Assembly: GCA_934675585.1 (NCBI GenBank) | Contig: CAKUQY010000010.1 | Coordinates: 1-64,000 of the forward strand | DNA: 64,000 bases | Origin: an uncultured Opitutales bacterium | Lineage (GTDB): Bacteria; Verrucomicrobiota; Verrucomicrobiia; Opitutales; UBA953 | Reading direction: 5' to 3' | Part shown: positions 56,457-64,000 of the stretch, piece after piece | Numbering within the stretch: position 1 is the stretch's first letter | How the letters are laid out: each line of letters starts with the position of its first letter | Translations under genes and position numbers: made by a program | Notes under the pieces: generated by a model | What the model was told of the DNA's origin: nothing | The model's database searches: none | Seen by the model: the letters and a program-made list of their open reading frames with translations, nothing else

Positions 56457-56496
56457 TTTAATTATCACACAACAAACAATCAAAATTCTACAAACA

Positions 56497-57420
56497 ATGT
56501 ATTATCAATCAATCACACAGCTCATCGGCAAAACGCCTTTGCTCGAACCCGTTAACTACAACGCAAAGCGTGCTTTAAAAGCAAAATTGCTTGTTAAACT
56601 CGAATATTTTAATCCTTCGGGTTCTGTAAAAGATCGCGTGGCAGCAGCAATTATCGACGACGCCGAAGCATCTGGAAAACTCGCGCGTGGCGGAACGATT
56701 ATTGAACCCACGAGCGGGAACACGGGAATTGGCATCGCCGCCGTTGCCGCCTCAAAAGGTTATCGCGCCATTTTGACAATGCCAGAAACCATGAGCGTTG
56801 AACGTCGCAATATTCTTAAAGCGCTTGGAGCCGAAATCGTTTTAACCGAAGGCGCAAAAGGAATGAAAGGCGCAATCGCCAAAGCCGAAGCATTGCATGC
56901 AGAAATTGCGGGTTCAATCATTGCGGGCCAATTTATCAATCCCGTCAATCCCGCAATACACTACAAAACAACGGGACCCGAAATTTGGAATGACACTGAC
57001 GGGAACGTGGATATTTTTGTCGCAGGCATTGGCACTGGCGGGACAATTTCGGGAGCGGGAAAATTTTTGAAAGAAAAAAATCCTAATTTAAAAATCATCG
57101 CAATTGAGCCGGCAACCTCGCCTGTGCTTTCTGCGGGAACGTCGGGAGCTCATAAAATTCAAGGCATCGGCGCAGGATTCGTTCCTGCGACGCTTGATTC
57201 AAAAATTTACGACGAAATCATCACCGTTGATAATGACGTGCCTTTTGCGACAGCGCGCGAATTTGCAAAAACAGATGGCATTTTGGTGGGCATTTCAAGT
57301 GGTGCCGCATTGTGGGCAGCCACACAAATCGCCTCACGCCCTGAAAACGCAGGCAAAAACATCGTCGTGATTTTGCCAGATTCTGCCGACCGTTATTATT
57401 CAACAGCGTTGTTTGAATAA
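56497..57420 (+). CDS. cysK: cysteine synthase (O-acetylserine sulfhydrylase)
   Basis: Makes cysteine from O-acetylserine and sulfide with pyridoxal phosphate. ATG 56497 is the right start (MYYQSITQLIGKTPLLEP); the open frame continues 36 codons upstream but that part is AT-rich promoter DNA. The PLP lysine is K45 in NPSGSVKDR, PTSGNTGIG binds the substrate and GTGGTISGAGKFL the phosphate. Length 307 is normal. Confidence 0.95.
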   Translation: MYYQSITQLIGKTPLLEPVNYNAKRALKAKLLVKLEYFNPSGSVKDRVAAAIIDDAEASGKLARGGTIIEPTSGNTGIGIAAVAASKGYRAILTMPETMSVERRNILKALGAEIVLTEGAKGMKGAIAKAEALHAEIAGSIIAGQFINPVNPAIHYKTTGPEIWNDTDGNVDIFVAGIGTGGTISGAGKFLKEKNPNLKIIAIEPATSPVLSAGTSGAHKIQGIGAGFVPATLDSKIYDEIITVDNDVPFATAREFAKTDGILVGISSGAALWAATQIASRPENAGKNIVVILPDSADRYYSTALFE

Positions 57421-57421
57421 T

Positions 57422-57466
57422 CGCGGGAACGCATTTGGCGGGAACGCATTTGGCGGGAACGCATTC
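57422..57466 (+). repeat. three tandem copies of a 15-base unit with the motif
   Basis: GCGGGAACGCATTTG occurs twice and a third time as GCGGGAACGCATTCT in direct tandem right after the cysK stop. About 57472-57497 is a hairpin (GGAGCGG and CCGCTCC) with a T tail that can end cysK transcription; similar text is at 24649. Confidence 0.8.
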
Positions 57467-57558
57467 TGGAATGGAGCGGTATCTTGCCGCTCCATTTTTC
57501 TAACGGGAACACATTTTTAAGCAAATTCAATTTTTAGCACAAGAGCCCTGTCCTTTCG

Positions 57559-59364
57559 CTAAAAATCGTCATTGCTTGCGGGAACGTTTTTTTCTGCAAC
57601 AGATGCAATATAATCGTCAGGAGCGCCGTCATCATCTTTGCCTTGGTGTGGCGCTTCGACAAAGCGCGTAAATTGTCCGTAAAAACGGAAAAGCACATCG
57701 CCTGTTGGTCCATTACGTTGTTTAGCAATAATCAATTTGCGTGCACCATAGCCACGATTGGTTTCTTCTTGCGCGACAAGTTCTTTGTCTGCCTTAACAT
57801 CTTTACTGGCGGCGGCGTGTTTGGCGGTATCGATAAGCATAATCATATCCGCATCTTGTTCGATTGAGCCCGATTCGCGCAAATCGCTCGCGCGCGGCGC
57901 GCGATCTTCTTTGTCCGAATCACGATTAAGCTGTGCGAGCGCGACGACGGGAACTTTAAATTCTTTTGCCATGGCTTTGATTGAGCGTGATGCTTCTGCG
58001 ATTTGCTGTTCCCGCGGCATACGTGGATCGGTGCCGTTAATCAATTGCAAATAGTCGATAATAATCATATCGAGTTTTTCGTGTTGATGAATACGGCGAG
58101 CTTTGGCGCGGATTTCGGTAATTGTTTGACCGCCAATATCGTCAATATCCAAACGGCATTGCTTATATTCTTCACCGGCGTTAATCAAATTGCGCCAACC
58201 ATCTTTGCCGACAGTATGACTTTTTAACAACTGACGCAAATTGATGCGAGCGCGCGAAGCCAGCAAGCGTTGCATTAAGTCTTCTGCCAACATTTCCAAA
58301 CTAAACATCAAAAAATGCGGCACGCGATTTTTATTGCCATTACGTTGCAAACGCGCGCGATAAGATTTATCAAACAACGCATTTTCAATCATATTAAGCG
58401 CAATAGATGTTTTGCCCATACCAGGACGCGCCGCAATGACAATCATTTGACCAGGATGAAAACCAAGCGTCATATTGTCAACCGTACTAAAACCTGTGGG
58501 AACGCCCAATGCACTATCAGAGCCGCGCGCCAATTCATTCAAAATTTGATTGGTGCGATTGATAATATTTTTATTGGGATCGGGTTCATTCGTGCTTGAG
58601 ACTTCTTGCGCGTTTGTATCCGTAATACTCAAAAAAGTTTTTTCGGTTGCCTCGATGATGCCCATGATTTCTTGACCGCCATCTTGCGCGGCTTCAATTG
58701 TACGCGCTGCCGATTGAATCAAACGCCGACGATAATATTTTTCTTTAATAATGCTACACCAATGATTTGTACTAATCATCGATGGCGACGCGCCTGTTGC
58801 TAAATCACCAATATAAACATAACCGCCCGCCAATTCAAGCGTGCCATCTGCGCTCAATTGGTCCGCCAACGCAATTTCTTCCGCAGGTTTATTTTTAGAA
58901 GATAATTTGCACATCGCGCCATAAATCAATTTATGACGCTCATCATAAAACATCGATTCGTCCAATTTTTGCACTTGGCAATCAATCAAAATCGAGCCAT
59001 GCCCATTAGTTGCTGCAGCCTCATCGTGCAAAATCGAAGCCAACAAATATTGCTCTGCCTTAACATCTGACGGCGATTGATTTGCCAACAAATCAATTTC
59101 TTGTTGCTCATTTTCAAAACGCTTACGACGAGCAGCTTGCGCACGTTTGGACGCAAAAGTGCGTTGTTTAACAACTTTCAAACTACTGCCCGCCTCGGCG
59201 GGAACGTCCAACGGAACACTCGCGGGAACGTCACTCATACCCAATGCTTCAGGAGGCAAATCGGGAACACTCACCGCTTCGCCAATCATATCAGGCGGCG
59301 GAGTCATCGGGAAATCTTCTGGCGTTCCCGTCGCGGGAACGTCGTTCGCATTTTTAGAACTCAT
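57559..59364 (-). CDS. dnaB: replicative DNA helicase DnaB
   Basis: A 601-residue hexameric helicase. The N-terminal 90 residues are a Pro/Ala-rich extension loaded with motif translations (NDVPATGTP, DVPASVPLDVPAEAG). The N-terminal domain starts at about PSDVKAEQYLLASILHD. The RecA-type core has Walker A AARPGMGKTS, Walker B LDMIIIDYLQLI, VALAQLNRDS and DLRESGSIEQDAD. Length is greater than the usual 450-500 because of the leader. kdsA is upstream on the same strand after 14 bases. Confidence 0.94.
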   Translation of the reverse strand: MSSKNANDVPATGTPEDFPMTPPPDMIGEAVSVPDLPPEALGMSDVPASVPLDVPAEAGSSLKVVKQRTFASKRAQAARRKRFENEQQEIDLLANQSPSDVKAEQYLLASILHDEAAATNGHGSILIDCQVQKLDESMFYDERHKLIYGAMCKLSSKNKPAEEIALADQLSADGTLELAGGYVYIGDLATGASPSMISTNHWCSIIKEKYYRRRLIQSAARTIEAAQDGGQEIMGIIEATEKTFLSITDTNAQEVSSTNEPDPNKNIINRTNQILNELARGSDSALGVPTGFSTVDNMTLGFHPGQMIVIAARPGMGKTSIALNMIENALFDKSYRARLQRNGNKNRVPHFLMFSLEMLAEDLMQRLLASRARINLRQLLKSHTVGKDGWRNLINAGEEYKQCRLDIDDIGGQTITEIRAKARRIHQHEKLDMIIIDYLQLINGTDPRMPREQQIAEASRSIKAMAKEFKVPVVALAQLNRDSDKEDRAPRASDLRESGSIEQDADMIMLIDTAKHAAASKDVKADKELVAQEETNRGYGARKLIIAKQRNGPTGDVLFRFYGQFTRFVEAPHQGKDDDGAPDDYIASVAEKNVPASNDDF

Positions 59365-59377
59365 CGCGTTCCCGCCT

Positions 59378-60169
59378 CTATTTCACAACATTCCAAATCG
59401 CAACACAATCTTTCAAAAGCGCCGACAATAACGCCAATGGCAATTGCGTTGCCGCGTCAGAAATCGCACTTGCGGGATCAGGATGCGTTTCAATAAACAA
59501 ACCTTTTGCACCTGCAGCCACCGCCGCACGCGAAAGCGCGGGAACGAACTCGCGTTGTCCCCCGCTCGCACCCATCATCGCGCCTGGCAATTGCACGCTA
59601 TGCGTCGCATCCATAATCGATGGACGTCCATAATTATTCATAATTTGAAACGAACGCATATCGACAATAAGATTTTGATAACCAAAACTTGTGCCACGAT
59701 CGGTCAACCACACTTCATTTGCGCCAATCGAAGTCAATTTGTCATTCACATAACGCATTTCTTGCGGCGAAAGAAATTGTCCTTTTTTCACATTCACACA
59801 ACGTCCCGTTTTCGCTGCCGCAACGAGCAAATCTGTTTGACGGCAAAGGAATGCTGGAATTTGCAAAACATCGCAAACATTTCCCACTTTTGCGCATTGC
59901 GCGGCTTCGTGAACATCTGTCAAAACTGGAAATTTGTATTCTTTTTTTACCATCGACAAAAGCGCTAAACCTTCATCAATACCAGGACCGCGCAAACCCG
60001 AAATCGAAGTGCGATTTGCTTTATCAAAAGAACCTTTAAAAACAATTGTCAATTCAGGCATCGCTTCACGAATTTTGCAAAGCTCTTCCGCAACCGTGCG
60101 ACAAACGGTTTCATTTTCAAGCGAGCAAGGACCCGCGATTACCAAAAACTTCTTAGGATCGTAAATCAT
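59378..60169 (-). CDS. kdsA: 3-deoxy-8-phosphooctulonate synthase (KDO-8-P synthase)
   Basis: Condenses arabinose 5-phosphate with PEP to make KDO-8-phosphate for lipopolysaccharide, which shows that the organism has an LPS outer membrane. Start ATG 60169; the longer frame includes motif DNA. Landmarks are [42 protein letters not shown] and [10 protein letters not shown]. About 263 residues. Confidence 0.94.
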   Translation of the reverse strand: MIYDPKKFLVIAGPCSLENETVCRTVAEELCKIREAMPELTIVFKGSFDKANRTSISGLRGPGIDEGLALLSMVKKEYKFPVLTDVHEAAQCAKVGNVCDVLQIPAFLCRQTDLLVAAAKTGRCVNVKKGQFLSPQEMRYVNDKLTSIGANEVWLTDRGTSFGYQNLIVDMRSFQIMNNYGRPSIMDATHSVQLPGAMMGASGGQREFVPALSRAAVAAGAKGLFIETHPDPASAISDAATQLPLALLSALLKDCVAIWNVVK

Positions 60170-60256
60170 AACAAAATCTATAATAAATTGCGTTCCCGCG
60201 CGTCGCAATTTTTAATTGCTAACATCTTATTCACAAGATCGCGCGGGAACGTAAAA

Positions 60257-60285
60257 AACAAAAAAACCTCGCAAAAGCGAGGTTT
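60257..60285 (-). terminator. terminator after tRNA-Glu
   Basis: Minus-strand stem AAACCTCGC / GCGAGGTTT (9 bp, 4-base loop) followed by a T run, just after the tRNA. Confidence 0.85.
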
Positions 60286-60290
60286 AAAAG

Positions 60291-60367
60291 TGGCGCCCTT
60301 ATTGAGATTCGAACTCAAGTTACCTCCGTGAAAGGGAGATGTCCTGACCGGGCTAGACGATAAGGGC
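60291..60367 (-). tRNA. tRNA-Glu (anticodon TTC)
   Basis: Acceptor GCCCTTA pairs with TAAGGGC, then G and encoded CCA. Anticodon loop CTTTCAC gives TTC, glutamate. The anticodon stem is CTCC/GGAG-type and the T arm contains GTTCGAATC. Confidence 0.93.
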
Positions 60368-60408
60368 TACTTACGTTTTACCGTATGAAATATATTATCG
60401 CATAAATT

Positions 60409-61347
60409 TTATTTAGAGTCAAGCGATTTTTGTAAAATATTTTTGAACTCTTGCAAATTTTTCGTCCCCGCGAGCAAAACTCGCAGTTGGCGGCTACCGG
60501 GAACGCTATGAATAAAAGGCAAAAAGCGCGCAATATTATGTCTCAAAACATTCTCGCTATTTGAATTTTCGCAAAGTGCTGTCGCGTAATCATCGACAAT
60601 TTTTAAAATTTCTTTAAAATTAGGTGGTTCGGGAACGGGCGTTCCCGCGAGCGCGGCTTTAATTTCGCGAAAAATCCAAGGTTTTCCCAATGCGCCACGT
60701 CCAATCATCAATCCTGCCACGCCTGTTTCTTCAACGCGTTTACACGCAATTTCGGCGCTTGTAATATCGCCATTTCCAATGACGGGAACGCGCACGGCTT
60801 GCACAACTTCTGCAATTTTTCCCCAATCGGCCTGACCAGAATAACCCTGTGCACGCGTGCGTCCATGAACAGTAATTGCTTGAACGCCAGAATCTTCAAG
60901 ACGTTTAGCGACTTCGATGTGCACTAATTGCTCGCTATTCCAACCCAGACGCATTTTTGCGGTTATTTTCATTGCGGGAACGGCTTTAACAACAGCGCGC
61001 GCCACCGATTCCAACAATGGCAAATCTTTTAATAATCCCGAACCCGCATTCGTGCCAACTACTTTGGGCGCGGGACAGCCAAAATTGATATCAATAAAAT
61101 CGGGCGCCAAGCGTTCAGCAATCAATTGCGCAGCTTTTGCCATAGATTCGGGAACAGCACCAAAAATTTGCACGCCCACAGGACGTTGTTCCCGCGAGTA
61201 TTCAATCATTTTCCAAGTGCGTTCGCGATCGCGCACAAGTGCTTCGCTCTGCACAAATTCGGTTTCAACCACATCTGCGCCAAAACGTTTACAAATATCG
61301 CGAAATGCAATATCCGTGAAACCAGCCATCGGCGCAAGGTAAAGCAT
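60409..61347 (-). CDS. tRNA-dihydrouridine synthase (DusB-like)
   Basis: Flavoenzyme that reduces uridines in the tRNA D-loop. APMAGFTDIAFRDICKRFGAD, INFGCPAPKVVGTNAGSGLL (with the catalytic Cys), KMRLGW and HGRTRAQGYSGQADW are family landmarks. Length 312 fits DusB. It is preceded by two unknown genes on the same strand. Confidence 0.92.
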   Translation of the reverse strand: MLYLAPMAGFTDIAFRDICKRFGADVVETEFVQSEALVRDRERTWKMIEYSREQRPVGVQIFGAVPESMAKAAQLIAERLAPDFIDINFGCPAPKVVGTNAGSGLLKDLPLLESVARAVVKAVPAMKITAKMRLGWNSEQLVHIEVAKRLEDSGVQAITVHGRTRAQGYSGQADWGKIAEVVQAVRVPVIGNGDITSAEIACKRVEETGVAGLMIGRGALGKPWIFREIKAALAGTPVPEPPNFKEILKIVDDYATALCENSNSENVLRHNIARFLPFIHSVPGSRQLRVLLAGTKNLQEFKNILQKSLDSK

Positions 61348-61360
61348 TTTTCGAGCGCGA

Positions 61361-61828
61361 TTATTGATAGCCCAATTTCGTCAATTCTTGTTTTAACAAA
61401 ATTTGGAATTGCTTGACATCTTCAGGAGTTGGCTGATAACCCTCGGCAAAACCGTCAAGCCCCAAACGTCCCTGCCCGTCAATCATCCATTGTCCTGAAT
61501 TTCCATCCGAAAAAGTAACGTTCCCGCCCACAATCACTCCTGCCTGTTGCACGGGATCGACCGAAATCGAAACGCTACCCCTTGCTGCGGGAACGCTATT
61601 ATTTTCTGCGGGAACAGGATTTTCTGTCGCCGCGGGAACGCTTTCTTGCGGAATTTCTGGCTTATTATCTGCCAATGTTAAATCTAAATCATCGACGAGA
61701 AAACGCACATCCATGTAAGTCATTTTGACTCCCATTTCATTAGCGATACGCGCTTGCAAATCAGCGAGCGTCGCGCCGTCGTTCACCCATTGAGCAATTG
61801 TTACAATTTGTTCTTTTGTAAAATTCAT
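61361..61828 (-). CDS. conserved-looking hypothetical protein
   Basis: A 155-residue protein with an N-terminal helical segment (FTKEQIVTIAQWVNDGATLADLQARI, shown in part), a linker made of motif translations (ESVPAAT, NPVPAEN, NSVPAARGS), then a C-terminal part (ISVDPVQQAGVIVGGNVTFSDG, GQWMIDGQGRLGL, TPEDVKQFQILLKQELTKLGYQ in pieces). I do not know the family. It starts 4 bases after the gene at 61832, suggesting coupled expression and perhaps a joint function. Confidence 0.6.
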   Translation of the reverse strand: MNFTKEQIVTIAQWVNDGATLADLQARIANEMGVKMTYMDVRFLVDDLDLTLADNKPEIPQESVPAATENPVPAENNSVPAARGSVSISVDPVQQAGVIVGGNVTFSDGNSGQWMIDGQGRLGLDGFAEGYQPTPEDVKQFQILLKQELTKLGYQ

Positions 61829-61831
61829 AAT

Positions 61832-62350
61832 TTATTTTTCTGCGGGAACGGCGGTTGGTGCAACTGAAGTTTCAATTTTTTCTGCGGGAACGAGCTCTGA
61901 AACATCCTCGTTAATTGGCGAATTTTGTTTTGTCGCAACCGTCAATTGAAACGAGCGCGCTTGTGCGAGCGACATTTCTGGAGCGAAAATAAATTGCACA
62001 TTTGCGGCTTCATCAATTTGCCCTTTGACATTTTGACGTGCGCGCGCAACTTCGATGCCCGAGCGATCATAACCCTTCAAAATCAAGCCCTCTTCCACTT
62101 GACGTGAAAAGCTCATGTAAACATTTACTTGACGCGGATCCATCACGACCGCGCGATCTGCATCAATGCCACAATCGCGAATGTTCCCGTCGAGCGCCAA
62201 TGCGTTAATTACGGGAATATTTCCTTCGGCATCTGTTGAAACCAACGCATAGCCCATTTTCGGCAACATATAATAAATCACTACGTTTGTAAGCAACAAA
62301 CAAATAAAAAAAGCAACGACTGTGCGCAAAATTATAAGTAATATTTTCAT
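61832..62350 (-). CDS. membrane-anchored protein of unknown function
   Basis: A 172-residue protein with one transmembrane helix at the N-terminus (LLIILRTVVAFFICLLLTNVVI, residues 3-24) and an extracytoplasmic part without known motifs. The tail is low-complexity (SELVPAEKIETSVAPTAVPAEK in part) with motif translations. It pairs with the next gene at 61361. Confidence 0.55.
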   Translation of the reverse strand: MKILLIILRTVVAFFICLLLTNVVIYYMLPKMGYALVSTDAEGNIPVINALALDGNIRDCGIDADRAVVMDPRQVNVYMSFSRQVEEGLILKGYDRSGIEVARARQNVKGQIDEAANVQFIFAPEMSLAQARSFQLTVATKQNSPINEDVSELVPAEKIETSVAPTAVPAEK

Positions 62351-62389
62351 AAATTTATATTAAATCAAAGCCCAACAATCTTCAAGATT

Positions 62390-62944
62390 TTAGAGTTCGC
62401 CACAGCAAAACTGCGACCAATCACAACCGCGTTCCCGCAAATCTGAAATCTCGCGCAAAAACAATCGCGCACACATTTCAGCGTCCGCTCCCGCGCGGTG
62501 ATGATTGCGACAATCGATTCCCATTTGCGAACAAAGAAAATCGAGCGAATGCGAAGGAGCGTCATAAAGATTGCATGCAATTTTTAACGAACAAAAATAG
62601 TCAATTTCAGGTTTCGGCAACGCGTAAAAATCAAGCGATTTGCGAATACACGAAATATCAAACGCCGCATTGTGAGCCACGAGCGTTGGCGTTCCCGCGA
62701 GATAATTTTCAAGCAAATAATTCCAAACCGCCGGGAACTCGGGTGCGTTTTGAGTTTCTTCGGGGTAAATACCATGAATTTCAATATTGCGCCAAGAATA
62801 ATCGTTATTTTCAGGACGCACTAACCACGAACGCGTTTCGACCACGTTCCCGCCACGCACAACACAAATCCCTGCTTCGCAAATTGAATTGCGTTTGCTC
62901 GTTGCTGTCTCAAAATCAATCGCAACAAAATTAATAGCTTCCAT
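62390..62944 (-). CDS. 3'-5' exonuclease, DnaQ/epsilon-like
   Basis: A 184-residue DEDD exonuclease: motif I FVAIDFETATSKRNSICEAG, motif II TLVAHNAAFDISCIRKSL and motif III NHHRAGADAEMCARLF (His-type, DEDDh). It could be the proofreading subunit of Pol III or a separate exonuclease. It may be a partner of dnaE in the same window. Confidence 0.85.
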   Translation of the reverse strand: MEAINFVAIDFETATSKRNSICEAGICVVRGGNVVETRSWLVRPENNDYSWRNIEIHGIYPEETQNAPEFPAVWNYLLENYLAGTPTLVAHNAAFDISCIRKSLDFYALPKPEIDYFCSLKIACNLYDAPSHSLDFLCSQMGIDCRNHHRAGADAEMCARLFLREISDLRERGCDWSQFCCGEL

Positions 62945-62958
62945 ACAAGAAATTATAC

Positions 62959-63003
62959 AAAAAACGCGTTCCCGCGAAACTTTCCACGGGAACGCACTTT
63001 TTT
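62959..63003 (-). terminator. bidirectional terminator made of facing motif copies
   Basis: Stem GCGTTCCCG / CGGGAACGC (62966-62974, 62987-62995), 12-base loop, T runs on both strands. It follows the universal stress gene on the minus strand. Confidence 0.82.
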
Positions 63004-63012
63004 ATTTGGCAA

Positions 63013-63876
63013 TTAGTGGAACAGCCAGAATGGCACCAAACAGCGACGCACCACTTCTGTTGTCGTTGAGCCAATAATAAATTGACGAATGCGGGAATGT
63101 CCGTAAGCGCCCATCAAAATGCAAGTAATGCCGTTAGTTTTTGCATAAGTTTGAATCGCCTCTGCGGGAACGCCCGAAAGCATTTGCAATTTTAAACGGA
63201 AGTTCCCGCCAGCCAAACGGCGTTCAATTTCGCTCAATTTTTTAGAAACCTCTTCTTCTTTGCCAGGTTTTGCGACTGAAACAAGATGAATTTCTTGCGT
63301 AAAATAAGCTTTGTTTTTCTCTAAAAACGCCAACGCTTTTTCGGCAGAAACGCCGCCGTCATAAGAGAACAACAAACGTTCTTGCTTAATAAATTCGCGA
63401 TTAACAACAAAACACGGCAATTGTGTTGTGCGAATAATGCGTTCGAGGTTGCTGCCTAAAAAGCCCTTAGCAAAATTGCAATTTTCGCCGCGTTTACCAA
63501 CGATAAGACTTGTAATTTGCTTGCGCTCTTCGCAAAGCTCTTCAATCACATCAACTAAATCACCGATGCGATGTATAACCGTCAAACGATCGGCAATGCC
63601 TGCTTCGTCAAAAGATTTTTTGACAAAATCACCAATTACCTTCGCTTTCTTGTTTTCGATTTCTTTCAATTGCTCGGCAACATTGGAATAATTTTGGGCG
63701 CCCAACACACCGCCAAAATCACCAAATGTCGGCAGTTCATAATTATTCAGCTCTGAAACATACAGCGCGACAACTTTGATGCCCACTTTTTGTGAAATCC
63801 AAACCGCATATTGCGTGACCACTTGACCATATTGCGAGCCGTCAACGCAAATTAACATTTCTGCATTTTTATCCAT
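63013..63876 (-). CDS. universal stress protein with two UspA domains
   Basis: A 287-residue protein with two tandem Usp folds: the first begins LICVDGSQYGQVVTQYAVW, the second includes RLLFSYDGGVSAEKALAFL and ends with the nucleotide-binding loop GAYGHSRIRQFIIGSTTTEVV. Usp proteins bind ATP and respond to growth arrest. Start is ATG 63876. Confidence 0.88.
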   Translation of the reverse strand: MDKNAEMLICVDGSQYGQVVTQYAVWISQKVGIKVVALYVSELNNYELPTFGDFGGVLGAQNYSNVAEQLKEIENKKAKVIGDFVKKSFDEAGIADRLTVIHRIGDLVDVIEELCEERKQITSLIVGKRGENCNFAKGFLGSNLERIIRTTQLPCFVVNREFIKQERLLFSYDGGVSAEKALAFLEKNKAYFTQEIHLVSVAKPGKEEEVSKKLSEIERRLAGGNFRLKLQMLSGVPAEAIQTYAKTNGITCILMGAYGHSRIRQFIIGSTTTEVVRRCLVPFWLFH

Positions 63877-63966
63877 GATTTTTAAGGGGTTAAGGGTTAA
63901 TCTTTACACCTAAAATAATAGCACCGATTCAAAAAACTTACAAATTTTTAATTTTCGCGGGAACGC

Positions 63967-64000
63967 CTACTCTTCTTTAAGCGCAAACAACGATTCTAAT
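63967..64000 (-). CDS. possible C-terminal end of a further gene (partial)
   Basis: In one minus-strand frame the last bases read LESLFALKEE and a TAG at 63969-63967. Too short to assign; it may be the tail of a gene that starts outside the window. Confidence 0.25.
   Translation of the reverse strand, partial: LESLFALKEE

Larger units (their letters stand above)
1..64000. repeat. hyperabundant short motif GGGAACG/CGTTCCC
   Basis: By-eye tally of the 7-base core on both strands gives about 250 copies: about 27 in 1-10 kb, 42 in 10-20, 57 in 20-30, 43 in 30-40, 24 in 40-50, 41 in 50-60 and 19 in the last 4 kb. The two orientations are about equal (roughly 126 and 127). Random expectation at this base composition is about 6 to 8. 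The usual extended form is CGGGAACG, often preceded by G and followed by C or T. Inside genes it is read in all frames, so the constraint acts on DNA. It is absent from argF, occurs once in the 2.25-kb pflB and is missing from the last 0.85 kb of the rho-like gene. The count may be off by several percent; the enrichment is not in doubt. Function is unknown. Confidence 0.95.

Noticed and set aside
56389..56496. N-terminal extension of cysK
   Set aside because: The region is the divergent promoter and encodes an Ile/Lys/Phe-rich peptide not found in the family.
57422..57466. Tandem repeats as a CRISPR array
   Set aside because: The units are directly adjacent with no spacers; it is a tandem duplication of the common word. 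No cas gene is present.
1..64000. Motif as a restriction site or Chi-like element
   Set aside because: The word is not palindromic, so a simple type II site is unlikely, and frequent sites would be selected against. There is no orientation bias in this window as expected of Chi or KOPS. Not excluded for the whole genome.

Overview
The window comes from a Gram-negative, LPS-making bacterium that I would place in the Verrucomicrobiota, near Opitutales. The clues are a PEP-CTERM surface protein, KdsA, the mix of housekeeping genes, and an anaerobic/fermentative outlook (pyruvate formate-lyase with its activase, glycogen synthesis and breakdown). This placement is an inference from gene content; no rRNA gene is present. 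Base composition is moderate, with AT-rich spacers.

The dominant signal is not a gene. A short non-palindromic word, core GGGAACG (usually CGGGAACG, often GCGGGAACG) or its complement CGTTCCC, is scattered through the whole window. I counted about 250 copies by eye, close to four per kb and about equal on both strands; chance would give well under ten. It sits in spacers, in flexible protein linkers (read as VPA, AGT, RER, RSR, GN or FP depending on frame and strand) and, as face-to-face pairs, in several transcription terminators. It is nearly absent from strongly conserved genes (argF, pflB, the ATPase half of rho). This looks like a DNA-level signal comparable to Neisseria DUS or Haemophilus USS uptake sequences. 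A type IV pilin-like gene and a prepilin peptidase are in the window.

Layout. 1-2.5 kb: end of an Rhs toxin gene, its probable immunity gene, a frameshifted second immunity-like gene, a displaced Rhs fragment and an internally deleted ISL3-type element. 2.6-16.8 kb: housekeeping genes (argF, thrB, gpsA, SpoU methyltransferase, glgP, an ABCG-like exporter, coaE, a Rho-like protein with a ruined P-loop, a Ste24-type protease, nadC). 16.8-24.4 kb: an acidic membrane-anchored protein, a probable oriC, dnaA, a MATE exporter and a SWIM/SNF2 helicase. 24.4-35.2 kb: accessory region with dispersed repeats, a PEP-CTERM protein and a surface-polysaccharide operon (regulator, flippase, nitroreductase, Fe-S/F420-type protein, two pyruvyltransferases). 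Two of these genes end in poly-G tracts of 10 and 17 that shift the frame near the C-terminus, and an antisense AAA ATPase cassette bracketed by a 50-nt palindrome is inserted in the operon. 35.2-45.4 kb: pflA-pflB, a GH16 enzyme, ybeY, a 7TM-HD phosphodiesterase, prepilin peptidase and an SLC13 transporter. 45.4-64 kb: three tRNAs, a pilin-like protein, dnaE, galE-galK-galM, glgC, an Rrf2 regulator divergent from cysK, dnaB, kdsA, a dus gene, two unknown proteins, an exonuclease and a universal stress protein.

The functional themes are carbon storage (glgP, glgC), galactose use (galEKM), fermentation (pfl), replication (dnaA, dnaB, dnaE, epsilon-like exonuclease) and the cell envelope (kdsA, polysaccharide operon, PEP-CTERM).
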